This document shows positions 35,430-44,850 of a DNA stretch of 64,000 bases, in pieces (within the stretch, counting starts at the first letter, position 1; each line of letters starts with the position of its first letter). Made by a program: the position numbers and the translations under genes. The notes beneath the pieces were generated by a model. It ran no database searches, was not told where the DNA came from, and saw only the letters and a list, made by a program, of their open reading frames with translations. This DNA comes from Bryum argenteum (lineage: Eukaryota; Streptophyta; Bryopsida; Bryales; Bryaceae), in the NCBI GenBank assembly GCA_037043015.1, contig CM073329.1, positions 3,798,648 to 3,862,647 on the forward strand, given 5' to 3'.

Positions 35430-37040
35430 TCACAATAGTTTTAGCACAGCATCAGGAACATTGAATGTTCCCCATGGCCCAAATAACATCACTCTAAGTA
35501 TATCTATTGTTTGGATTGGATCATAAAACTCACCTACAATAGTGCCTCAAAACAAAGCCAATGAATTAGCCTCATTATCACTACGAATAATCAAATCCAA
35601 CAACTCACATTTACGCACAATACAACTTCGACCTAGGCATCCTAAGTCATACAATAGCATGAGCAACTTTTTACATAAGTCACTTCTCAAGGTTACATTT
35701 CTAGTATTAGTAGGTAAACTAGAGGATGCATACATATGCTCAAAGTTGCTTGCAACAATAGAATCTAGATTCCAAATAGTATGATTTCTAAGTGCTTCTA
35801 AAAGAAGATCCACCAGTGCTTCTAGATTTTTTTGCATCAATCGGCATACATGGGCATCAGGATTTTCATGTAAAGAATCCACAACCAAAGGTACTAAAAA
35901 TCGGCGTAAATGCATACCTAACTGATAAGCATTGCGCCGCTTTCTGACACGCTACTTTTTCGCAGCCCATGCTGAATTGTTGTCCTCATGACCCGCCACC
36001 TTTCTAATGCTCTCCATCTCCGTTGTTGGAGATAGCAGTCCCTCTGCACGCTGGTGCAACAAAACCGTGCTACGGACACCCAACTCGAATCTTTGCCAAA
36101 TTAGTCGACTTCCATGAAAATCCCCACTTCGTAGGAGTACCTGCTCATCGAAGGCAACCTCCAATTCAGTACTGCTGCCGGCTTGGACACCCTGCACACA
36201 ATGAGAGGAATTTAAGAGGTTTGTTTTCATTCTTATGTTCGATGCTGCATGTGACTTGATTATGTAGTTGCAAGAAAATGGTTCAATATCTTCTGTGTCT
36301 GAAGGTTTATGAACCCTAAGTACATCATGATCTGAAAATTTGAATACAATAGCTTGTTAATCGGCCTATGCAACTTGAGAATTTTAAGTGATGAATACAG
36401 AACGTCTTTTTGGTGCTATGGGATTCACGTTTTTTGTTGTTCAGATAAAAGATCAATTGTTATGAATGCATAGAAAAGAAGGTTAGCGTTAAGTGCAAGC
36501 ATGCAACTTAGTGCAAGCATGCAAAGATGATTGCACCTTCGATGATTGGGCATTCTAAAGAGGTGCCTTCATCCTAGACGCGCAGATTGATTGGTCGCTC
36601 CTCCATCTGAGGTACATCATTGTTTTATTGCTACTACTTGTGCTCACCCGGAACATGCAAGAATCTCAATCAGATTCGAGGAGTTGAGAAAATCCAGTAG
36701 CGGGTGCAACAATGAATCCGAGCAGCACTAGATATCTTTTGGTAGACAATATAATTGAGCAATACTTACCGGTGTGGTATGAGGCTGTTGCTGCATCTTT
36801 AGAGGTCTGCCATGAACTTCACCCCGAACTGCTAACCGTGGACCAGGCGCAGCAACAACATCCTCAGCGGAACCAACATTGCACCTCCGTAACTGATCAC
36901 TGACATCTGATGTCGTCCGTATGTTCACTATGGGACTACTTACCTATGGAGCTTCACCAACACTAGCGAATAGTCCAAATTCAACCATTTCGAAACCCTA
37001 AAAATCAGTATTTGCAAAGCAAGGTGTTGAAACTCACCTG
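35430..37040 (-). pseudogene. Decayed multi-exon gene relic of unknown function inside the MULE-like unit
   Basis: The largest exon-like block (36191 to 35430, -) follows a GTGTGCAG acceptor. It keeps one frame for 253 codons apart from two stops (at 35954 and 35549). It includes RLIWQRFELGVRSTVLLHQR, LVVDSLHENPDAHVCRLMQK and VMLFGPWGTFNVPDAV, and is leucine-rich and helical in character. An upstream exon candidate at 36899-36770 has a TGTCAG acceptor and a GTAAGTATT donor. Another ends at 37038 with ATCCAG before GTGAGTTT. Real splice signals suggest a host gene rather than a transposase. I do not recognise the family. Capture by a MULE is one explanation. Confidence 0.45.
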
Positions 37041-38754
37041 GATTGCTGATTGTCGTGTCTTGGGCGGTGAAGAACCTCTCCCCTTTCGTCTGGCCACCAA
37101 ATCTCCCTCACAAATTTGTTCATGGAATCACTAAAACCGTAATACTCACCTTCTTTGCGTCTCTCTGTCCACCCCAACAGCGACGCAACGTGCTAGCGAA
37201 ACAAGAGGCGAAAATTTCTAGCACCAAGCACTGCCGGTAAGATAAATATTGGCAGAAGTGACTACGACAGCAAATATGATTCTTCTAACAAGAGCATACA
37301 AACATCGACGATTGTTTGCCGTTGATTTTGTTCACGAATGAGTCAATCAGTAAGACATAGGCGGAACTGAGCCAAAGAGCCCCGTGAGAGCTACGCCTCT
37401 CAAGGACCCAGGGCGCCACCATCGCGAGGCCGTTGCTTTCTCAACGGGTGCAACAACAACAAACAGCAGCATCCAAGGCTCCGTACACACTAAAATTGGA
37501 GACACCTTCTGACACAGGGAACGAAAGAAGACCCTCCAAGCTTGCAACGGCACACAAGAGCAATGGATACTGCACAACGAGCAGGCGCTCGTCTCTCGCA
37601 ACGTATCGCCGAAACACTTGGGATTAAAACTGCAATCGGTGCAGTCACGAATTGTCGATGCAATCAGCGCCTTCCGAAAGCTGCTTCCGCTCGACCACAT
37701 TGATACTCGTCGCGCTTCCTGACATCCGGCGAGTTTGCCGCTACAGTAGCTCAAACAGTGCAAACGGACCTCTCAGGTCACCTTCGTCTTTCAAGGGTTA
37801 AATTAACAAGTTGTTTTCATTTGTACTCTTCCAGATGCTTTAATTGACTATTATTATCGTAGCTCCCACCACTAATAAAGACATGTCGGGCTTGTCCAGG
37901 TGATATTTTGTGAAGAATTTCTAACATGAAACACAGTCACCATGTCCAATTTCTATCAACTTATCCACATTTGGCATGTGATTGGCATATCGGTTTGTCG
38001 TGCACTTTATCACTTGCATACTACTGCCTCATAATTCTGTAGTTTACAATTATGGGCATGTTGCGTATACGAGGAGGATTGATTTGCAATTATGAGACGA
38101 AATAGCTCAAAGCATCTCTAAGGATTGATATATGTATGAGCAAACACATCCCAAGATGGATAGAAATATTTCTTCAATTCTCGAAACGGGACAAAAGGTT
38201 GGCCACCATATAATTAAGGTGTTGATATAATATGATAATTACAATTCACACACAAAGAATACCTTGGTCTTAGGTCCTTTCAAGAACTCATATATTGGGA
38301 CTTAGGTTTTAAAGAACAAATGTAGAGAAATTGCATTGGTTGACTAATAGTACCCAACAAGGTCCTTAACAGCTCCCCAAATTCCTTTTGTTTTCCTCGA
38401 AAATCCAGGAGCTTCTCCCGACTCCTTTTCTGGTGGTCATTTAGTCTTATCATCGAGACAAAAAAACCAAAGGTATCAAAGCCAAAGGAAACTAGAAGAA
38501 TCTCATGGTTAGTATCAGATGCACGTTTAGTCTATTACCAATTATACAGGACACATGAACTCATTTCATAAAGAAATTAGATGACAATCTGATGGCATGA
38601 TCACTGTGTCTCTGAACATTTTGAGGGAGTCGGGATTGACTGTTTCTTCGCACCTTCTTGTCTACGATTTGACCGAACATGTCTGCTTTCTGTACTTGAT
38701 CGCCCACTCTGTCATGTTGACATGCTCGTGGGGTAGCGCTAGATTGATGGATTC
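37041..38754. other. No gene recognised
   Basis: The region may hold further 5' exons of the decayed gene, for example a GC-rich - strand frame at 37347-37763. No homology or firm exon chain can be assigned. From about 37800 to 38590 it is AT-rich and featureless. Confidence 0.4.
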
Positions 38755-39064
38755 GGTCAGTTGTTGTCTGCAGAGGTATTCGGAGACGGCTGAGGAGAAT
38801 AACGACACTGGATCAACAGCGGGGGGAGGAGCCGAAATGCCATTAAATTAGGGCAGGAGTGGGAGGAGGTGCGTTGAGGTGGCAGAAGGACAACGGAGAG
38901 ACGATGGACAGAGTTGGGCGCCAAAAACAGTCTTGGGGTCTTTCCAGATGCAGTTGGGAGGGGCTTAAAGGCAGCCTCAGGGAGTCTTTGGGCCCTGGCA
39001 GGAGCGGACTGCTGCCCGCAGATGGCCTTCGAGAAACGCTCGTACTACCAAACTACGGAGATCC
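38755..39064 (-). repeat. Right terminal inverted repeat of the MULE-like unit
   Basis: It is the inverse of 23883-24190. The outer blocks AGAAACGCTC and GCCCGCAGATGGCC and the inner block GAGGTATTCGGAGACGGC match with scattered mismatches. Confidence 0.75.
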
Positions 39065-40480
39065 TTATTCTCGGACACTTGAGAGTGCATATTTGGTATA
39101 TCATTGATATATTTCTTCTTCAGTTTTTGGCTTGAAGGGGTTTCTTGAGAAGTCCTACTAATGAGGAGACCTTTCCTAACACCTGTGAAAGCCTTTTGCA
39201 CTACTACAAATGTCTTACATATGTCTTCCAAGGACTTCGAAGGACGGTTGAGGGCTATTAGAGTGATGAACCTCATGCCTAGCTCAAATTCTTCTCGTAT
39301 TCTTGCCAAGATCAATTGAAAATATTTTTTCCACCTTCAGTTTAAATAATGAGCCTATAAGAAACCACTTCAAACCAAAGAAAGTAGTCGAGGAAATTCT
39401 ATTCATGATACAAGTAACATGAAGTGTCTCAAGAACATCTTTGGAAGCCCATTTCAAATTTCCAATTGAGATGTACATTGAAGTCAAATCATAAAGGAAG
39501 AGTAGTAAATGATAAATGATGTGTGAAGTAAATGTAATATGTGGAATGATGTCAAAGATGGGAATATATATTTTTATTATGATACTGTAATACATCCCCG
39601 ATCGATTTCCAAGTGAACAATGCATAGCCTTAATCATATGGTTCAACTGTAGCACTGAAATACAAATGTGATTTTATGAAAATTAAGTTAAATAGTGTCT
39701 AGATTTTCAAGTTATTTCGCAATCAGTGTGTCGACAATAATTAGAAATTATTCTCATCATTCTGTACGATAGAGAAAGGTTGATTGTGCAAGCGACAAAG
39801 TTCGAATTCATCGATGTGAAAAACGACTGATTTATAATACTTCACTTCAACTACGCAGACAAACTTCATGAGCAAATTGACCTTATTTCACAGAAAAATT
39901 GCGGATCTGGATATATTTAACTGAAATGCAAGGACTAAGATTCAGATAACCACTTCAAAATAAAAAGGTACCTTTACATGAATGTATAGAATGATGAAGA
40001 CTACAGTGTGTAGACATCTCTGTAACGCAATGTAAAATGAAGTGACTTGCAAGTCATTCTACAACCTTGAAACTGCATAAGGACCAAACCTGCAATCTGG
40101 TAGTCAAGCTACAGCGCATCGTTTCACAGCAGAGCAATCACGAATGCAATTAAAATCGGAAAAAATTTAACCACAGCAACTACAGATACTTGGAAGAGAT
40201 CAATAATGCTGAAGTAGCGATCACAACTCTCCAATTGATTACCTTTTTTGTAAATCAAACCAGAACTAATCAAAACAAAGGGCATGCAGGCTCTCTCGCA
40301 TCCAAGACAGCCCACTAATATTGGGGAACAAAGGCACCTGTACCTTTTCTCTGTCGGTAACTACTACTACGTAACGAATGGGAGAGTCTAGCTCGCGCAA
40401 AAATAACAAATGAGATGCTAGACTACTGCTCCCTACGACTTCCAAGCGTATCAAGATGATGACGAACGTATGTATGCTCT
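39065..40480. other. Intergenic, no gene seen
   Basis: Two moderately long - strand frames (39655-39284 and 39315-38977) overlap in adjacent frames without a recognisable domain. The part near 40480 is expected to include the 3' untranslated region of the BCCP gene. Confidence 0.45.
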
Positions 40481-42508
40481 TCAAGGCTTGATCACGAACA
40501 GAGGCTGCACAAAAACAAAACAGTCAATCCAGATCGTAACCTTTCTTCTTCAAATCAAAATGGTAAATACAGTCTCCATAGACACGAGCTTCCTGACACA
40601 AACAAACCTTGCCCTCTCATCACCCCCGCTTTCCTTTCGATGGAAAGGCAATGCTACATACATTGACCTTCCCACTCTGACTGACCTACACAATCAAGGC
40701 ATCAACCCTTTGTTTGATAAAAAACGAAATTGGGAAGGCAATGGTACATACACTCTCCATTGACACGGGCTTCCCATCGTCAGCCAGAATCTCGACGATG
40801 GTTCCTGATTGATCAGCCTGCACACAAAGAATGAAATGTTAGACTACCACCGACATCAATATCACAACATCAGCATGAGAATGGTCACGATGCGCACCTC
40901 AATCTCGTTCATCAACTTCATTGCTTCCACGATACAAACGACTTGGCCCTTAGTGACCTTGTCTCCAACCTGAAAAACAAAGCAGTGTTAGAGAGTGTAG
41001 TATCGAGTGTTGTTGTAAGAAAAGGAAAAGTGCATGGTTGTGGCCTGACCTTGACATATGGGGGTTCGCCAGGGCCAGGGCACTTGTAGAAAGTGCCAGC
41101 CATGGGGGAGAGCATGGGCGGGTGCTCGGCAGCCAAGGGAATGGCATCGGGAATAGCAGGGGCAGGAGCAGCATCAGCGGGAGTGGAAGGAGCGGCAGAA
41201 GCGGCGGCTTGCTGTGGAGGAGGCTGGGCGTATCCTGGGAACATGGTGTGCGCCATCACGTGCGGTCCCTGCGTGGAATGCTGCGGCGCGGGAGGTGGCG
41301 GGAGCGCTTCCTTCTTGCGAATGATCAGCTCGTAGTCCTTTTGCTTCAACTCTAGCTCCACTATGTCCCGAGTGTCCACTAACCTGCACCCATGCATCCT
41401 CCAGCAATGAGTTCCAGCGCAGTCTTATCATGCAAGAGAGATTCGCTCAGAGGGATTCCAATGGCCAACACTCAGGCCTCTCTATTCTGCAGACTCAGTC
41501 TACGCTATTGATCGATTGTAACCATACATGGAACTGTGTTATGCAGCCTCAAAGCACCACCGAAAGCAAGAAAGACTCCATGACACCGACGTGTTTGTGA
41601 GAGACTCATCTCTTGCAATGAGGGACAGTCTAGGCTATCTTGTAAGCTTCTGAAAATAAAATCAGGTGCAGCACTTCCTCAAGCTTTGTCATGCAAGAAA
41701 GCTTAATCCATTCGTGACTCCGAGATTCAAACTTCTAACAATCGACTACGCTCAAATTTCTTTATTCTGCAGGGACAGTCTAATCACTTCTGAGACTCAG
41801 ATCAGCTGTAGTCGTACAAGAGCAAAAAAGATTCCTTCAAGACACCGAGATTCGAATGTTGAGCAATGGCCTACAGTCAGATTATCGCAATAGGTTGCTC
41901 GATCTTGGTACGTACTTGATCAAATTGGCGACGTCTGCCATGAACACGGACGCAGCCGTGGCGATGGATGAGGAGGAAGCGGACTCAGACGCAGCAGGCT
42001 TCTCCTGAGCAGCAGCAGCTGCAGGCACTTCGAACTTCGTGGAGGTGTTGTTGGTGGCGCCGTCAACAGCAACCTGGAACCATCGAAACACATTGAATCA
42101 TAAACCTAGAACCCCGAACATTCAAGAATCTCACATATCAGGATAGGGCTTTAGCACACTTTACCTCATTGACAACGCTAGCGACAGTCCGCGGCCCAGA
42201 TCCCTGCACACAGAGAGAGAAATCCATCATCCTCGGAATGTCCGTCAACCCCGCCAAAACCCATAGAGAGCGAAAAGCGATTCGAGCCGACTCACATTGG
42301 AGGCACGGATGGCGAATCGATCGACGCCGGCCCCGAAGAAGGTCGAGGAGGCCGCAACCAAGCGCGGCTGGCCCCAGCACCCTGCCGAGGAGGGAGACAC
42401 TTTCACGAACCTGCTGGTACGGACTGCGCCATTCCATGACGATGATGAGGAGACGCCATTGCTCGTGGTTGCCGTCACGGCACTCCCCGCTGCTGCCACT
42501 GACGCCAT
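40481..42508 (-). CDS. BCCP: Biotin carboxyl carrier protein of plastid acetyl-CoA carboxylase, complete seven-exon gene
   Basis: The protein carries biotin for the heteromeric plastid acetyl-CoA carboxylase, the committing step of fatty-acid synthesis. Exons (-): 42508-42296, 42203-42165, 42073-41916, 41383-41050, 40969-40898, 40817-40752, 40504-40481. All junctions are GT-AG, phases agree, and the total is 301 codons plus TGA. Residues 1-70 are Ser/Ala-rich and lack acids early, a likely plastid transit peptide. IVELELKQKDYELIIRKKEA opens the conserved region, an Ala/Pro-rich linker follows, then LSPMAGTFYKCPGPGEPPYV. The biotinylation motif EAMKLMNEIE has its acceptor Lys at residue 266. 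The C-terminus is PLFVIKP. I chose the ATG at 42508 for the transit peptide. The frame is open upstream to an ATG at 42769, so a longer N-terminus cannot be excluded. Confidence 0.96.
40559..40774. repeat. Partial tandem duplication of the end of BCCP exon 6 and its splice donor
   Basis: A 35-bp block at 40740-40774 covers the last 23 bases of exon 6 and its GTATGT donor. It recurs at 40559-40593 with 31 of 35 identities, 181 bp away, inside intron 6. The copy has GTATTT at the donor position and an AG acceptor just upstream. A shorter third copy (GGAAAGGCAATGCTACATAC) lies near 40644. Confidence 0.8.
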
Positions 42509-42769
42509 ATCTCTCGCTCTCGCTTTCTCGCCCTGTTGCGGACTCGATACAAAGAGTGAGGGAGCGAGTGAGAGCTCTCTGGAGAACGGGAGAAAGAGCT
42601 TGGAGAGAACGGGAGAGTGTAGAGCGGGACGAAGAGCAATGGGAGGGGAACTATGCAGAGAGAGGGTGAGGCAAACGAGGAAGATGGCTGGACTGGGCTG
42701 GCCTCGTCGCCTCCGCCCTTCCCACTCCTCTTCACCTTTGTCTCTTTTGTTTGGTGAAAGCCCTTCCAT
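42509..42769 (-). promoter_or_regulatory. BCCP leader: pyrimidine/purine-rich GA-CT tract
   Basis: Upstream of the BCCP start, the gene strand is rich in CTCTC runs (GAGAG on the + strand), typical of 5' leaders of plant housekeeping genes. It is also open in frame with the BCCP coding sequence. No TATA box can be assigned with confidence. Confidence 0.4.
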
Positions 42770-42844
42770 TGAACGCTCTGGGCCGGTTCATCCTCGCCGT
42801 CCGATACTCAACGGCTGGATCTCGATTACCACCTTACTCGAATG

Positions 42845-43229
42845 ACTATGGAAGAGCAATCCCAAATGAATGTGTGTAAGAGTTTTGGCTTGACCATTCA
42901 CCATGAAAAAGGTGTGGTATTTTTGCTACACAAGAGTTGTTGGTTAGTGTTATCTTTTTATAATATTTGAAGATGCTATAAAATTTCACCAAGAGCAATG
43001 AATTCAATACTATTAAAAGATCCCCATATTGATTAATATAGATGGTAAAAATGGTGATCATTAGTAAAACTTCTGATCTTATCAGATAAATCACTACATA
43101 TAACACCAATGAAAATATCAAAGTTCATTCTGCTTTAATTTTTCTTAAAGCAGACCCTCTTATGTCATTACGGACAAGTCATTACATATATGAGAAATGT
43201 CATTGTTTAGTGTCGTTTTCAACTAGTGA
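42845..43229. mobile_element. CACTA-like element end (right end near 43229)
   Basis: Read in reverse complement from 43229, the sequence begins CACTAGTTGAAAACGACACT. This closely resembles the ends of the small element at 5914-6150. It continues into GTAATGACTTGTCCGTAATG, a block also present near 43690. The left end was not identified, so the start given is only a search limit. Confidence 0.45.
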
Positions 43230-43674
43230 ACAATCTCCCATCCAGGTGGGGGAAGGAGCCGCCAAAGCGGATTGCAACTTTTTCCAAAGTTTGGAAATTG
43301 TTGTAGTTGGTCTCTTACCAAGTCTCATTCTTAGTACATTGTGTGGCTTCCCCGATTTAAATATGTTGCCAAATTTAGTCAAGTTAGGCCTCACAAATTT
43401 CTTCATCTCTTCAAATGTAAGATATTTCATAATGTTTGGATACTCACATGGCTTCTCTTCCTTTGTTTGAATGTTTGAGCCGAATCCAAGAAGTACCGAT
43501 TGTTTTAGACTTGATGTTTCCTAGCCCAAACCTTTAGATTACTCCATGGGTATGACTCAAGTTTGGGTCCTCGATCAGGTATTCAACGTTCTCCTATGCA
43601 TTATCGTCGTGGCTGATTTTAAAGTGTTTTAACGTCACATTCACGTGTCCATTTAAGAGCAATAAAAACAAGCA

Positions 43675-43871
43675 CTCTCTGTCATTACAGACAAGTCATT
43701 AGAGACGTTAGAGACGTCAATTCTAGTGCCATTATCTAGTAGTGTCAGATACACAAGTGCCATTTTCTACTATTGTTGGTTGTCCAAGTGTCAGGCTCTA
43801 GTAGCGTGAGATACACAAGTGCCACTTTCTACTAGTGATGGATGTATAAGTGTTACTTTCTAGTAGTATCG
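43675..43871. repeat. CACTA-like end plus about 62-bp tandem repeat
   Basis: GTCATTACAGACAAGTCATTA precursors at 43681 lead to an end that reads CACTACTAGATAATGGCACT in reverse complement (outer base near 43743). Right beside it, two 62-bp units begin GATACACAAGTGCCA and include TTTCTACTA and CTAGTAG, followed by a partial third unit. The units themselves look like multiplied copies of the element terminus. Confidence 0.7.
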
Positions 43872-44482
43872 GATACACAGATTCGGTAGGGCACACACTT
43901 AGATACACAAATTTACTCGGATGCAAAGATTCACTCAAATACAATTCACTATCATTCACAATGCTCAAAGAAGTGATAGTGTGTGCATGAGCATAGGCAA
44001 TTTATATACTCCAAGAAGAAGATTGTACCAATGGTCTTTGGTACTCACAATGATTAGGCGGCATCGAATGGTCTTCACTTTAATACTGCTCATTGCATTT
44101 AATCCTAGTTCTCAAGAAATGTGGAGCACTAGTTTTTTGTTTTCTAATTTCTAACCTTCCTATATATATATTATTTTTTTTTCAAAAATTTAATTTTTTA
44201 AAATTTGGAATAAGTAAGATCGACTTTAGTCAAGCGCAAGGAAAACCAACCTTGAATAATCCGCTTTCAGTGCTTCGTATGAGATTGCGTGCCCTAAAAG
44301 ATAGCCCAATTGATCTCTGCAGTTCGGACTTCTTTTCGCCCCAACCGCATGTGTTCTTGAAAGTTCACCACCCTTCTCGAGTGATTTTTCTCCCCGTAGC
44401 TTCCATGTCGCGATTTGAGAAAAAACAATAACCGATGCATGTGGAGGATTGCGAGAGGTACTCTGTGCATGTCAAGACCGCG
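43872..44482. other. No gene recognised
   Basis: Two overlapping + strand frames of 77 and 112 codons have no motif. The sequence is AT-rich with TATATATA and T/A runs near 44160. Confidence 0.4.
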
Positions 44483-44850
44483 CACTATAAGAAACCCTTG
44501 TTTTTAATGACACGTCAAGTAACGAGCAATTATGTTTTGTGCAATATGATGCACATTAACTTCAATGTCCAAACAAATCCGTCATAACTGACATGCAAAA
44601 AACATGCCAAAATCTTGAAAAACATGCCCACATTTTTGGAAAACATCACAAAAACATGGGGATTGAAGTTGTTAAAAATGTGCCATGTGGTTGCCACCTA
44701 GCGTCGACGTCATTGCCCCGAGGGCGGACAGTGCCACGTGGAAATATTTTCCTCCGGCCCCTTGGTGACGTGGCAGCTGACGTGGTCCCCCCCAAATCTA
44801 ACGTGGCAGAGCAAATATCCGACGTGGCCCGCGAAATGCTGACTTGACAA
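44483..44850. mobile_element. Possible CACTA-like terminus with ACGTGG motif cluster
   Basis: CACTATAAGAAACCCTTG at about 44484 resembles the start of the element at 14155 (CACTATAAGAAAACC). It is followed by repeated AAACATG motifs and a GC-rich block. There ACGTGG occurs five times within 92 bp (44736, 44768, 44780, 44801, 44822), one of them within a CACGTG core. A matching right end was not found. Confidence 0.45.

Larger units (their letters stand above)
23883..39064. mobile_element. 15-kb Mutator-like (MULE) unit with long terminal inverted repeats and nested insertions
   Basis: About 300 bp at 23883-24190 match the inverse of about 38755-39064. Shared blocks include GAGCGTTTCT, GGCTGCCTTTAAGCCCC, TTTGGCGCCC, GCCCTAATTT and AATACCTC. 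Identity is roughly three quarters, so the unit is old. Inside lie a MULE transposase relic (about 25.9-27.3 kb, -), a piggyBac relic split by a pogo-type element, and a decayed multi-exon gene relic (35430-37040, -). Long inverted repeats plus a MULE transposase suggest the Mutator superfamily. I found no convincing 9-bp target duplication, so the exact ends are uncertain. Two independent inverted copies of one repeat remain possible. Confidence 0.62.

Noticed and set aside
23883-39064. PIF/Harbinger or hAT assignment for the 15-kb unit
   Set aside because: No matching 3-bp or 8-bp target duplication at either end and no such transposase inside; long inverted repeats with a MULE relic fit better.
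43162-43470. 102-codon + frame and its 76-codon antisense frame as a gene
   Set aside because: Overlaps a CACTA-like end, has no recognisable domain and no splice-supported extension.
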